NCBI GenBank assembly: GCA_001579985.1
Contig: LRSR01002312.1
Coordinates: 1-30,459 of the forward strand
Origin: Hypsibius dujardini
Taxonomy: Eukaryota > Tardigrada > Eutardigrada > Parachela > Hypsibiidae
Direction of reading: 5' to 3'
DNA length: 30,459 bases
Notes under the pieces: model-generated
Told to the model about the DNA's origin: nothing
Database searches by the model: none
What the model saw: only the letters and a program-made list of their open reading frames with translations
Made by a program: the position numbers and the translations under genes
In this document: in pieces, positions 19,844 through 30,459 of the stretch
How positions within the stretch are numbered: position 1 is the first letter of the stretch
Layout: each line of letters starts with the position of its first letter

Positions 19844-20789
19844 GGGGAATGCGATGAACGGTTTTCTTTCCGGTTTGACTGAAGCAGAGAATCCGAGCAC
19901 AAACACTTTCACTTGATGTAACCTCATTTCTTTCGCTTGTATATGGTGGTTTCTTGCTGTGTAATTGTTATCAGAATTTTGAGTGACGCTGATCGGAAGC
20001 CGAGAACGCCATGACGAGTATCTTTTCCCGCCCTTTCTTTTGTGGCAGATCCTCCCATTCAAGCCGTTGTGCTGTGCGCAAGATTTAGATCGAACGACAA
20101 TATACGAAAATAAATTCTCAGTGTTTTGCTATTTTGCGATTCGACAAAGTGTGTTAATTAGCTCCTTTACGTAACCAAGTGAAACTGGTGAAAGTTTCAG
20201 AGAAGTGCTGAAGATTGCGTAAAAAGAAGTCCGCCGCGGGAATATATATTCTTCTCTTTGATCCGCGAGGGCCGTCAAAGGTAACACTGCGAACAATAAT
20301 CATATTTCGATATAAAAAATGCATATTGAACGCATATTTATTTGGTGTTTTGTTGAAAATCGGCCTTGAAAACAACACCGGAGGTTCAACCATTACGGTA
20401 AATGAAAAAACTCATTCTTAGGAGGGTCAGGGAAAATTGGTGGATATTTTTTCTGGCAATGATTCGACAAAAATGTGTTTTGAGTAATCGAACGGCCAAA
20501 GAATTTTCAAAGTTTTTTTACATTTGAGCACCTCTGAGGAATGATGAGAGGCTTAGGTCTGTTCGATTTTCAATAACTGGTGCGGATTCACAGGAACAAA
20601 ACGTTGATTTGCTGCTTCTCGGAGAAGATGAAAAAAAAGCGTAAACAAGTACAAATTACTGCAGATTTTTTATGATAAAACGAAAGAAGAAAATTGTCTG
20701 TCGAATGAGTGGTGACCTATTTCCCCCCCCCCCCTGTTAGAGGGGACGGAGCAGCATGTCGGTGAAGTTAGTCTCGAAAATAAGTTTCC
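19844..20789. other. 3' flank of copy 1 and intergenic sequence
   Basis: Contains the likely 3' end of copy 1, including an AATAAA at 20109-20114. A palindromic GAATATATATTC lies near 20240, and homopolymer C lies at 20725-20734. No gene is recognised. Confidence 0.55.
20109..20114 (+). terminator. Candidate polyadenylation signal for copy 1
   Basis: AATAAA about 520 bp past the stop codon of the Ly6-like gene, followed by a TGTGTT-like stretch at about 20148. Assigned by motif and position only. Confidence 0.28.
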
Positions 20790-21240
20790 ACGCGGTGCAA
20801 TACAAGTCCGAATCAGAACTTGCATGGTGGGACCAGAGAGTGGGCAACGGGGCTAAATGCAATTTTTCAAGATTGAAATCAAAATTTGGTTCCATTTATC
20901 GCTGATCATTTTTAAACTTGTGAGATTTAAGGGTCTGAATTCTGCCACCGCCCCCGAATCAAAAATATTTTCAAAAACATTAGCTTTTTTTTGAAATTGG
21001 GACCACTCTTCAATGTTGTGAGTTTGCGATTTGTATTTATTGACAGGCATCTTAGACTGGGCCTTAACAAAGCCCAAATTTTACCCAGAAAACTGAAGTT
21101 TTTGAAATTGCTCTGAAATTGCAGCGGGACTATAGACATCAGCCCCTTTACACCTCCACAAGTTTGACAATGGCCATGAATCATCAGTCCTTTCAATTTC
21201 GATAAGAAAAGTGTTCCCTCTCCTTTTAAACATACGGCAC
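20790..21240. mobile_element. Inverted-repeat element, family A copy 3 (degenerate)
   Basis: CATGGTGGGACCAGAGAGTG, GGCAACGGGGCTAAATGCA and AAGATTGAA match CATGGTAGAGCCAGGGAGTG, GGCATCGGGGTAAAATGCA and AAGATTGAA of the element at 5608-6114. On the minus strand an open frame at 21077-20853 (KMPVNKYKS, PLNLTSLKMISDKW) resembles that element's internal frame (KLPIDKYKW, PTSFKSIPDKR). The terminal parts are eroded and the outer limits are approximate. Confidence 0.6.
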
Positions 21241-21502
21241 ATCAACCGCAACCAAGATATTTCTACAAATCCGAGCGTAGATGTGGTTGGAATTTTATCT
21301 GCCGGACGTTATGGGTTCATCAGATCAATGAGTGAAATATGTGAAACGTTGTGATGACATTATACTGAAATACTCACATTATTGAAAACATTGTGTTATA
21401 CTTTGCTGAATTTAAAACATACACCGCATTGTTACAAAAAACAAGACAGGGAACTCTATGGATACCGGGATTCCATCTTATGCTCTCAATTAATGATGAA
21501 CA

Positions 21503-21721
21503 TTACCATGGCGCAACATGGTCGACACTATGAACACTAGTGCTTGTGGTGGGTGTAGTCGTGTAAGAAATTGTGGTCGTACTAGGCATGGTCTTGGTTG
21601 TAGTAGTAGTAGTCGTCGTTTGACGTGGTAGTAGGCGTAGACACAAAACTGATACATCAACTGAAACATCAAGTTTGACTAGTGGCAAGTTTTCTAGCAA
21701 AATCATTTTAAGTTGTCTCAA
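21503..21721 (-). other. Thr-rich open frame of uncertain status
   Basis: Minus-strand frame of 72 codons with an uninterrupted run of Thr after PRQ, then KTMPSTTTISYTTTPTTSTS. It derives from an imperfect GTCGTA/GTAGTA trinucleotide repeat at about 21565-21635. A mucin-like exon is possible, but no splice partners are evident. A chance frame over a microsatellite is more likely. Confidence 0.25.
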
Positions 21722-21746
21722 GATCCACTTGTCCTTACGTCATTGT

Positions 21747-21845
21747 GTCATTATATTAACCTAATGACGTAATGTCATTGTCATTATATTAAACTGATGA
21801 CGTAATGTCATTGTCATTATATTAAACTAATGACGTAATGTCATT
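21747..21845. repeat. 33-bp tandem repeat, three copies
   Basis: Units at 21747-21779, 21780-21812 and 21813-21845 differ at only a few positions. Each contains TTATATTAAACTAATGACGT and then AATGTCATT, so the near-palindrome TGACGTAATGTCA recurs every 33 bp. It resembles a CRE/ATF-type site. The array lies just left of the mariner remnant. Confidence 0.88.
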
Positions 21846-21869
21846 ATACGACGGTCTTGCTGAAATGAT

Positions 21870-22900
21870 TGAAAGTCTATTTTTATCTTTGTTTTATTTA
21901 CAACTTATAAACAACATTTCACTAGAATCTCTCAATATAGTCTCCGTTGCATTCAATGCACTTCTTCAACCGGGCCAGCGATTGCTTAAATATAAAAAAG
22001 CCATTCTTGGAGAGCTGGTTCAGCGCAGACGTCACTGCTTGGTTTAACTCTTTCTAATCCAAAAAAGTCCTGCCCTTCAGCATTTTCTTCAATTGGAGAA
22101 AAAGAAGAAAGTCGCACGGTGAAAGGTCGGGAATATAGGGTGGGTGAGGGAGAATGGCAATTTTCTTCTTTTTCAAAAATTTTCTTGTTAGTGCGAAGAT
22201 ATGACAGGAAGCATTGTGTTGCAGCAGAAACAGCCACGAGGTCCAATTTTGCGACGCTTTTGCCTGGTCTTTCTTACCAGCTTTATCAAACATTTGGTGA
22301 TGTAAAAATGAGAGTTCACGGCCTTACGTCCTGGCAATGCAATGAATCTTAAGCGACAGTAGATTCATTTATAGTCGAAGAAAACGACGAGAAGGGATTT
22401 CTTGACGCTGCGCCCACGCCGCACGACTGTTAGCCTAGCCTGTCCAAGAGGAATTCAGTCCACCGACATCCGCTTCGTACGAGAGTCGTAGTAGTAGGAC
22501 CATATCTTATTTTCAATGATGATTCGTTTGAGACTGATTTCGGAATTTTTGTTAAATATCTCGAGCATCTGCTTCGAAAAGTCTTTGCGTGTTTAATTTT
22601 GGTCCTCTGACAGCTTGTGCGGAACCCATCTGGCACAAACCTTCCTGAGTTTCAACTCTCGATGAAGAATGGCTTTTAAAGCTAAAGATTCAATGCCACA
22701 TTCCTGCTCCATCCACTCACATGTTAAGCGAGAATTTTGCTTGATGAGTCGCTAAATATTGAAGACATTTTCAGGCGTCACTGCAGTTGCGGGGCGTCCT
22801 GAAGATGGTTGATCTTCCAGATCAATCCTTCCAGTCCGAGTTTCACTTAAGTATCTCCATACAGTTGCAATAAATGGAGCCAAGTCTCCAAAGTTTACCT
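21870..22900 (-). mobile_element. Dead mariner transposon
   Basis: Minus-strand translation gives the mariner transposase in order but broken by stops and frameshifts. About 22830-22640: LEDQPSSGRPATAVTPENV, then LRKVCARWVPHKLSEDQN. About 22540-22470: IIENKIWSYYYDSRTKRMS, where the GDE(T/S)W motif with the first catalytic Asp is lost. About 22230-22080: ASCHIFALTRKFLKKKKIA, LPHPPYIPDLSPCDFLLF with the final Asp, and LKKMLKGRTF. It closes with KKCIECNGDYIERF near 21925. The original protein would have cut and pasted the element at TA sites. In-frame stops and several frameshifts make it inactive. Ends were not defined precisely. Confidence 0.85.
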
Positions 22901-23453
22901 TCAAACGGTAAAAATATTCAAGAGGGGATTAATAATTTTTAAAATCATTGAAGACACCGCTTTGAATAGCTTAATCATCATGATGCATGATCGATCGACT
23001 GATTGTTTACGTTATTACAAGTGAGCTTCGCTATTGCGTTTGTCCATTGGCCAGTTGTTAGCCAGCCTAACTGAAACTTTTATTTCTTATTTCCAATACC
23101 TTACTGGTTCCAAATAAAATTTTGTCACCCATTATTTTAAAAAAAATGAACTTTCAATCATTTGTCAAGACCCTAGAGACCTCTAATCATAGCACATTTG
23201 CCTTGAAAGCTTGTGGCTTAACTTTTGATAAAATTTGTTCATTTAAGTAGTTGTCAGGATTGGATCTCATCAAGGCAGTCAGCTGGCGAAGCTGGTCCCC
23301 TTGTTCCGTAACTCTCGATGGCCCAAAGAATTTCTGAAAATCGTGCAGGATAGTCTGGTGGGGGAAGGAGTGGGGGGGGGGTTAGGGAATTCTTTCACTG
23401 GTCAGATAGGCGCATTCCTCAACGCCATCTCGGGTAGTGGGTCCCCGCTGATC
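22901..23453. other. Intergenic sequence, no feature recognised
   Basis: AT-rich sequence without a supported gene. The outer end of the mariner may lie within 22900-22990. From about 23290 the GC content rises and a G-rich run (GGAGTGGGGGGGGGGTTAGG) occurs at 23368-23387. Confidence 0.5.
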
Positions 23454-23930
23454 CTATGGAAATGCTGCCGTGTGTCGAGACATCGAGTTAAGATTGCACC
23501 CCGGATCCGTAAGCGAGGGATATGTGGAGTATGAGGTGTGGTTCTTTGTTGGACCATAGTCGAAAAAGAGTTGATAGGATGTCGAAGAGTTGTGTGGCGA
23601 CGGTCGCGCTGGCCACGAGCAAAGGGATGACGTTTTGGGCATTGAATTGTTCGATGGAAACGGTGCAGACGGAAGTATTACGGTCGGATGCGTTCAAGGA
23701 ACCCGACAGGATGGATTCGTTAAACGACATTTCGTAAAAAATATAAATTCTTGCGGTCAGAGAGTTTTGGAAGTTTCGAGGTCGACAGACAGTTTCCGAA
23801 AAGCAAACACATAAGCTCTAAGTTAATGTCGAGGTAACTTCTCCCCTTTCATACTGCAATTTTCCCACAGGCAATACCGATTTTATTTACAGATTGAAAT
23901 GCGGGTTGATTGACAACTACGTTTCCCAAT
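23454..23930 (-). pseudogene. Truncated copy of the receptor gene 5' end
   Basis: Repeats about 10645-11055: 5' flank, start codon at 23730 and the first 75 or so codons (MSFNESILSGSLNASDRNTS, then TM1 with VIPLLVASATVATQLFDI and TM2 start EPHLILHISLAYG). Similarity decays after LAYG and a stop follows three codons on. It keeps GGATCC where the longer gene has GGTCCC, so it records the frame before that deletion. It is a partial duplicate with no exon 2 nearby. Confidence 0.8.
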
Positions 23931-24372
23931 CGAAAATTGCATTGCCTTATAGGCGTGTCTTTTATAAACCAATAGAAATGATCGATTAATTTATGGGAAT
24001 TCCCCCAGGCCACATTCAAACCGAAAGCAAAAAATCGAAACCAACAGTGCCATAATATTAGACCGAGATTTGAGCTAAAGCGGTAAGGTGGCGAAGTTTG
24101 GGAAAGTCGAACGGAAGAAATATGAGATCCCATTTTTGTTGTCAACTTGCAGAGCGATCTGCAAAAAAAGCAGAAAGCACGTTTCTTTACAAGCACTGAA
24201 TGCAAAACCTCTGCTGAAAATAACTTATCAGCAATCGAAAGATTAATATATAAAGTGGGAACTTCACGTACCGAGCAGGCAAAGGCGATTTGTTTTCAGC
24301 CGTTGGATCTAGCCCGCCTCCACACAGCAACAACAACAAAACGGGAACACAAATCTCTGATGTCTCATAATA
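23931..24372. other. Intergenic sequence, no feature recognised
   Basis: No gene or repeat recognised. Short open frames on both strands lack support. Confidence 0.5.
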
Positions 24373-25792
24373 TCATCAGTCAGAGAAATCGCTACGCTCG
24401 ATTTGTCAAGAGGCAGTTTGTTACCACAAGGCTGCAAGCTGTAAAAAAATTTGTTTTGATTTGAGGCGGAAATAGTTGGCCACAAGATTTTACTGCGCAT
24501 TTGCGCAACACAGACTGTGCATTGCGCACCTGCGCACCACCGATTTCAATCTGCTGATGAGAATATTCAATCCATTGGAAAGAATGGGAAGACGTAAACC
24601 GTGAAACAAAGCATTGTCAAATAAAAAAAATTTAAAATTTAAACACCTAAAAAATAGAAAAAAACAGGGAGAAAACATGCGCCAATGGACTCTCGGGTTG
24701 ATTGAAAGTCAGTAACTGGTTCGATATCCATCGACTTGACTCACTTTTTCCAAACGCGCTTTCATGCAGGCATACAGTTTCCCACACAATTCTGGCGTGC
24801 AGTGCCAGAGTCGTGTGACAACATCCTGTAGATCTTCTGAAATCTTTATTTCGCCTAGTGAAAACTCAGCTTTTATAATACCCCACACGTTCTCAATGGG
24901 GCTCAAATCTCCAAATAATGCTGAGCCTTTAGGGTTTTAATTTTACCAAATACTTCAAGTCCTACAATTTTTCAAGTGGCGTCGGTGCAGCAGACAGGGC
25001 CTTCCCGAGAGATAACTTCCCAAAACATTATCCCGCCACGCCGATTCGTTCCTTGAACTTGCGGAGCAAAATCATGACGGTTTTCCCCTGCTGGATGTAA
25101 ATCTACACACGCAGTTCCAGGTGTTAATTTTTAAAATTATAGAGAGGTGTCAAACAAGGCATTGAACCGACCGGTCGTTCTGCCAACAGCCTGCAAAAAA
25201 AACAGTAACTGCAAAAACTGTAACAAAACCACTACCCAATCAATGAATCATCCGAAGTCACTTCACTTTAGATGCAAACTTTGATTGAAACAGAATAACA
25301 TTTCAATCAATCAATCTACTGTCTCAGCAAAGCAGCTCATCAACCAATCAATCGAGAGATTTCACGGACCTTCCCCCTCCCACAGTCATCAAGGAAAAAG
25401 CGTAGTGCCCCTCGTCGTTTTTGCTGTAATAGCAATCCCGTTGATCCATCATAATTCTTACAGACCCAAAAAGTCCAATAAAAATTATGCCCAAAGTTTT
25501 TCCCAATTTCGTTGTATGAATGTTTACTTCCGTAATGGAAAGCATGAACTGCTTTAACAATCTCATTCGAAATTCTCATTCCCTGTGGCATTTCACTAAA
25601 TTTACAGCGAAGTACATGAACAGTGGAAAATGTGCATTGTGCAGCATTTCATGTACTGCAGATTGCACATCTGGTCTTGTGGCCAACTGTTTTCGCCTCA
25701 AATCAAAGCACTCTTTTAATATAGCCTACCGCATTGCGGTAACAAATTGTCTCTTGACAAATTGAGCGTAGCGATTTTTCTGACCAAAGGTG
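24373..25792 (-). mobile_element. Dead Tc1-like transposon with long terminal inverted repeats
   Basis: Inverted repeats of about 110 bp lie at 24377-24489 and 25673-25785 (shared blocks AAATCGCTACGCTC, ATTTGTCAAGAG, TTTGATTTGAGGCG, AGTTGGCCACAAGA). TA dinucleotides flank both sides. The minus-strand coding remains run in order: a helix-turn-helix start (MPQGMRISNEIVKAVHAFHY) at 25591, a middle piece near 25075-24985 (RHDFAPQVQG, RRGGIMFWEVISREGPV), and the C-terminal SPIENVWGIIKAEF and CMKARLEKVSQVDGYRTSY at 24903-24712, where the DDE third acidic residue is expected in the PIENxW context. Stops and shifts separate the pieces, so it is inactive. Confidence 0.85.
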
Positions 25793-27878
25793 TAATACTC
25801 ACATGGTTCAATAACAGACTAGTTGGTCGCATTTACGCAAAATGAAATGATATTTATGAATGTTTATGAGAACAAAAACAGCAGATTAACTTTTTCAACG
25901 CCAAGCCAAGCAAGACAAGTCTGAATTGAATTCCAAGTCTCAAACCAAGCCACGCGGTCTGCACACGAAACTTATTTCCCACGTCAGTTGAATACTTACA
26001 AGAGATCTGGGGGAAACTCAAGGTGGAACGATGATGGCAAATGGGTGCTTTGAACAAGGCGGAAATTTTGAAAATATAACCTGTATTCGAAGCTAAATTG
26101 CGGAGGAAAGAAAGGCTGGGCGCATCCAGCTTAGAAACAGGTTGATTTCAGCCCTTTTACAGGCTTATTACAGTCTCCAGCCTAGAATCTAGTCTGAGTG
26201 TTATCCGTAGGGGTGCTATCGCTGTTACCGTTTTCGGACGTCAAGATTGATTCAAATGAACCGGAACAAAGAGGTGTATGATGAAAGATTAGAGCGGGAA
26301 TGATGGCGGATGATTGAATAATCTCAAAAGAACTGTGCGGACCAATAAAAAGTAAGAGTTCTCATATTGTCACAAGTGACAGCAAGTGAAGTGAAATGTC
26401 GCTAAAAGAGTCGCTCAAATACTAGAGCCGTGAAAACAAAAAAGATGCGTAACGAAAGAGCCGTCTAATGAGTTTCGAATGTTTTGTATAATATATTTGA
26501 AGTAAATGCACGTTGGCTGAAAGCACTTTACTACCTTCTCTGTTTTGTTTTAATTCTTCGATTTATTTCGCTTTTCCATGTAGTATACTTCTGTACGTTG
26601 TTAAAGTACTAGTATAATCGTCGCCTAAATGAGACTGTTAGGAAAATAATTCGTCATGTATCAATCGATCAAGACCAAACAATTGATTCTTCGTGACCGT
26701 TTCTCCCAACTTACTCACAAAGTCAGGACAACCCTCAAAATTCGTGTCCATAGACATGAAAACAGCGACAAGCCTTTTCTCGCAAACACTTCTTTCGCGT
26801 TTAAAATCCAAATGTTTTTCGTCGTAGAAAACCTCTCCAGAAAACCCCAGTGACTCTTTATGAGATGGTCCTGTGCGTTGAATAGATTAGAGAGATTTCG
26901 CAAACCGGCATATCTCAATCTAACATAACATAAAACATCCTGTATGTATATTCCCTTTTTTCGCAAACTGACTTAATCAAACAACATAACACACATCTTC
27001 AACACCAATTTAAACGACTTTTTTCATCGTTTTCTGAGTCTTTTCAGCTTATTCTGACAATTTTGTTTCTCCAAAGGACATTTCCGACGATTTGCAGATG
27101 CAGCGTGTACGGTTCAGCGTTGATTGATTGATATCCCGGACCAAAAGGACTTTGACAACTTTGCCGAGTCCATGATGTTTTCCATTTTATTTTATTCCCC
27201 ACGACTAAAATATATCCTTCTTATATCCTTACAATCCTTCAAAGACCTTAACTTTTCTTGCCAGGGGTGCACAGTGAGGAATAAAGGAAATGGTTCCTGA
27301 TATTCCGCGACAGATACGTACATTTCCAGGTTACCAAAACTCCTTCCGATTAGATGCAATTTTTTTACGCGAAATCGACGTAGCATACGGAAAACGGCAG
27401 CGCGCATATCCAAAAAGTTATTTTCATGTCTATTCGAGTTCTTATGTTGGCGGGCAAAATCTCTTCATTATTTAATCAACTTTCAACCATTTTCGCTTCA
27501 ATACTCTTGATTAATTTGACGGAATTCTGAGAGAATATTCATACTGAATGAGATGCACTTTAATTAATGACTTGACATCTGTTGAGGAGGGGAAGAGTAC
27601 CGCACCAATCATCTCTCTAAAGACCTAATTATAAAGCACAGTGGTGATGATGATGATGCCGGCGACCGAGGCCAAGCAGATAAGCAAGCACGGTGAGAGA
27701 GAAAGAGTCAGAGGAATGCGATGGGCGCGCACACGTGCCGTCGAACGAGAAGATGCCATGGCATTATGTATTTGTTCTTTTTCATTCTCTAACACATACA
27801 CACCATTCTGACCACTCACTCACTCAATGCGTTTCGACAGATTTAATAGAACGCCTGCGTCTTTTCATCTAGAACCAC
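25793..27878. other. Gene-poor stretch between Tc1 remnant and copy 2
   Basis: No gene was supported on either strand over 2.1 kb. There is a GATGATGATGATG short repeat at 27644-27657, and AT-rich sequence elsewhere. The abrupt left edge of the duplicated block lies at 27879. Confidence 0.6.
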
Positions 27879-28108
27879 GAAAGAGAAAGAGCGTCAGTCA
27901 GTCTGCCGTCCTACAAAAAAAAACATAACTTTATCGGTAATTCACGCGTAATTTACTGCGAAGGACTGTCAGTGGCGCCGCAAACCGGCACATAAAACGC
28001 GACGATCGCCACTCACAAAGATCTCGGACCAGTGCTCTTTTCACTTTCCTTTTCACTTTCCGGGAGAGAATTTTTTCCTTCTCTCTGTTAAGAAATTGAT
28101 CTCACGCC
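27879..28108 (+). promoter_or_regulatory. Putative promoter and 5' leader of Ly6-like gene copy 2
   Basis: Near-identical to 15075-15304. ACATAAAA at 27990-27997 lies at the same distance from the start codon, and the TTTCACTTTCC tracts and the ACGCGTAATT block are kept. Sequence further left is unrelated to copy 1, so the duplicated block begins here. Confidence 0.5.
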
Positions 28109-30459
28109 ATGCGACTAATTTGGATTACGACTCTGTTGTCTGCGGCTGCTTGGAAGGGTGAGAAGACAGTCGTCGAGGGAAGTTGTTCAAATGTTCTTGT
28201 TTCAAAAATTAGAATTTTGCAGAAGCCGAAGCAATCCGATGCTTCTCCTGCGTCAGCAGTATTACCGGCGATTCCTTCTGCCGGAAAGTGTCCGTCAATG
28301 AGATTGTCGAGTGCCCCTTTGACTCAGCTTGGTGCACCGTTTTTATTCACATGAAGAACGGTAAGACTGCCAATTCTTCCAAGTCGATAATATACTTCAT
28401 AAAACTCAACACCTATTCACACGCACAATTCTACATTTACTCTATACTAATACTGATATGCGCATTCCTCTATTTCTGTTAAACATTGTTTAAATATTTT
28501 AGTTGGAATTATATATATACATATATATTTATATAAATATTACTAATTTTCAAGTGAATTTATTTAGTGCTTTCTATTGATAGGCGTCGTCCAAGTAAAT
28601 CGCGGTTGTGGAGGTCAAGTCCAAAAATGGGGTTTCGGTCAGAATGAAGAGGAAATAGTCTCCCGAAAAGACTCCGAGGAGGATGAAGGGATGGCCCTGT
28701 ACCAGTGCAAGGGCGACGGCTGCAACAACCTTGAGCCCGTGCCTGATCCCGAGTCCCCGTCGGATGTGGGCCTCGTGATCCGTCCGGTTCGTGAGTTCTC
28801 CGCTGGTCGGCAACGCGGACTCAGCAGCGGCGGTTATGGCGGCGGTCAACCCAACAGTGCCTATCTCGCTGGACAAGCCTCGCAGAACAGCGCGTACAGT
28901 GGCGGTTCTTCCAGTCAGGAGGGTGGCTCCTCCTCCTCCAGCGGCAACGGCGGCGGCAGCAGCTCCAGCGGCGGGGACGGCGGACCAGTGTCCGGCGGAG
29001 GCGGAACCATCGTCGATAAACAAGGCACCAAGAAAGGTGGCAAAAGTAGCAGTGGCAACTCACAGGTGAGTCAAACGTGAAAATGGGGTGAAATAATTTA
29101 ATGTTAATTAACTGTGTCTTTATTAATACGATGCAACTAACTAATTCTAATTAAATAATAATTAATAATAATCGTGCAAGTTAAACTGACAATATTTAAT
29201 TTAATAAACAGCATTTGCGTAGTCTGAATTAATTTCATTTGAAAATAGTCTTGGCTCTGCTTTGCTACTTTAAAAATGAGTACACAATTCGATATTTGAG
29301 CGATGAGATGGATTTTAAAGATCTTCTAGCACAGTTCTCACTGGAATTTTCAATTTGTTTTAACGATCCAAGATGTGGGAACTTACGTCCTTTCTTAACG
29401 GATCTGTTAGCACTTCATCATGACAGAATCGATTAAATTGATGAAACTATTGAATTTCGCAGCTGAAAGTGAAGGAATTCCCTTGCGAAGTGAGAATCGT
29501 GTCGTACAAGATTCAATTTCGCAGCTGAAAGTGAAGGGATTCCCTTGCGAAGTGAGAATCGTGTCGTACAAGATTCAATTTCGAAATCTTAATAAAGCGG
29601 CTACAAAATCAAATACAATTGTCAATTTAAAAGCGGATACAGGATTCATTGATGATTGGATTCTGTTGCGTATGTTTATTAGGAGAAACTCAACAAAAAT
29701 TCAAAAGAAGAGTAGATTTGGTGGCGGGTGTTAAACAAAGAAAGCGAATAATAAATGATTCATTTGGGGTTTTGCCCGTTCCGCCACAGGTGCTGTCAGA
29801 GTCGGACGATGATGAGGCATTGAAGCTGGCGGCGAAGAAAGCCGCGGAGGTGGCTCAACAGACCGCGACATCCAAACGAAAGCGACCGCGAACGACCGTC
29901 GCACCGACCACCGCGGAAGCCGATCTTGCAGAAGAAGATGCCGAGACGCCAGCCACACAGAAGAAAGTTGTTATCGTTATGACGACCCCAAAACCCACAA
30001 AAGCCCCAGTGACTGACGATGAGGAGGATGATGCGGCGTATCAAGCCAAGACCTCTACGACCAAGAAGCCAACACCGAAAGTCGTGATCGTCACTACTCC
30101 CAAGGTAGCTTTTAAGCTTTTCCTTTGCCTTTCCTTTTTAATTCAAGAATCATCTACACTTTTTAAATTTGATTTGCCAAATTCACCAGTTTTATTTAAA
30201 GCAATTCAAACGACCAAAATTAAATTATTATTTAAAAGCACACTCATATTTACACGAAGACACGAAGAAGTTGTTTCTTTAAAATAAAAGAATTTTTATT
30301 GACAAAAAAACCGTGCCGGATAAATTGATTTTATTTTATACTTCCTTGAAATTTAAACACGCTTTTTAAACCTCAGCCGACTACGACGACGACCGAGGCT
30401 GAAGAGACGGATGCTCCGGCGTACGTTCCACCGACAACGGTCAAGCCGATAATCAAGAA
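28109..30459 (+). CDS. Secreted Ly6/quiver-like protein, copy 2 (3' end beyond window)
   Basis: Exons 28109-28157, 28223-28360, 28584-29065, 29790-30104 and 30377 onward join in frame, with the same intron phases as copy 1. The signal peptide is identical (MRLIWITTLLSAAAW) and the cysteine domain nearly so (IRCFSCVSS, NRGCGG, CKGDGCNN). Exon 3 is longer than in copy 1 and encodes a Gly/Ser-rich segment (residues about 135-223: SSGGYGGGQPNSAYLAG, SSGNGGGSSSSGGDGG). Exon 4 gives VLSESDDDEALKLAAKKAAE, VAPTTAEADLAEEDAE and TKKPTPKVVIVTTPK. Exon 5 starts PTTTTTEAEETDAPAYVPP and runs off the edge. This copy looks like the simpler, ancestral arrangement. A secreted or extracellular-matrix protein is inferred. 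The function is unknown to me. Confidence 0.78.
29455..29578. repeat. 62-bp tandem duplication in intron 3 of copy 2
   Basis: Units 29455-29516 and 29517-29578 differ at one position (AAGGAATTC against AAGGGATTC). The related copy 1 intron near 16944-17010 has a single unit, so the doubling is specific to copy 2 and young. Confidence 0.9.

Noticed and set aside
19310-20062. A 250-residue minus-strand frame rich in Arg/Ser
   Set aside because: It is the antisense shadow of the Thr/Lys/Pro-rich terminal exons, whose repeats keep other frames open. It crosses the real acceptor and stop codon.
28574-29063. Ala/Gly- and Arg/Cys-rich minus-strand frames over exon 3 of copy 2
   Set aside because: Antisense of the Gly/Ser-rich exon, open because of composition bias.

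Overview
The window looks like nuclear DNA of an invertebrate animal. Genes are split by canonical GT/AG introns, intergenic stretches are long, and there are microsatellites, fossil Tc1/mariner transposons and many short inverted-repeat (MITE-like) elements. There is no bacterial gene layout. A small ecdysozoan such as a tardigrade would fit, but the sequence alone does not settle the species.

Layout. (1) Positions 1-2978, minus strand: the first part of a bridge-like lipid transfer protein gene (BLTP3 / UHRF1BP1 / SHIP164 family). Ten short exons can be joined in frame, from the N-terminal Met to the left edge. Its introns are filled with GACA/TGTC arrays. (2) 3.0-8.9 kb: mostly non-coding. 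It holds a possible extra minus-strand exon, fold-back repeats, a 0.5-kb inverted-repeat element and scattered receptor-like exon fragments. (3) 8969-10861, minus strand: a two-exon rhodopsin-like seven-transmembrane receptor with one apparent 1-bp deletion after TM2. A truncated copy of its 5' end lies at 23.45-23.93 kb and still has the missing base. (4) 10.9-15.0 kb: gene-poor, with a second copy of the 0.5-kb element. (5) 15.08-19.6 kb and 27.88 kb to the right edge, plus strand: two copies of one gene. It encodes a secreted protein with a signal peptide, a Ly6/quiver-like cysteine domain, a Gly/Ser-rich segment in copy 2 (only a short remnant in copy 1) and a long Thr/Lys/Pro-rich tail. 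A 230-bp upstream region is shared by both. (6) 19.6-27.9 kb, between the copies: a third 0.5-kb element, a 33-bp tandem repeat, a dead mariner, the receptor fragment and a dead Tc1-like element with roughly 110-bp terminal repeats.

The most informative part is the duplicated Ly6-like gene. Copy 1 has been rebuilt by internal duplications: a chimeric exon, a tripled intron module (counting copy 2), a partial exon copy and a doubled last exon. Two MITEs inserted into its introns, and the matching intron copies serve as empty sites. I recognise the domain type but not the function of this gene. I found no RNA gene and no CRISPR array.
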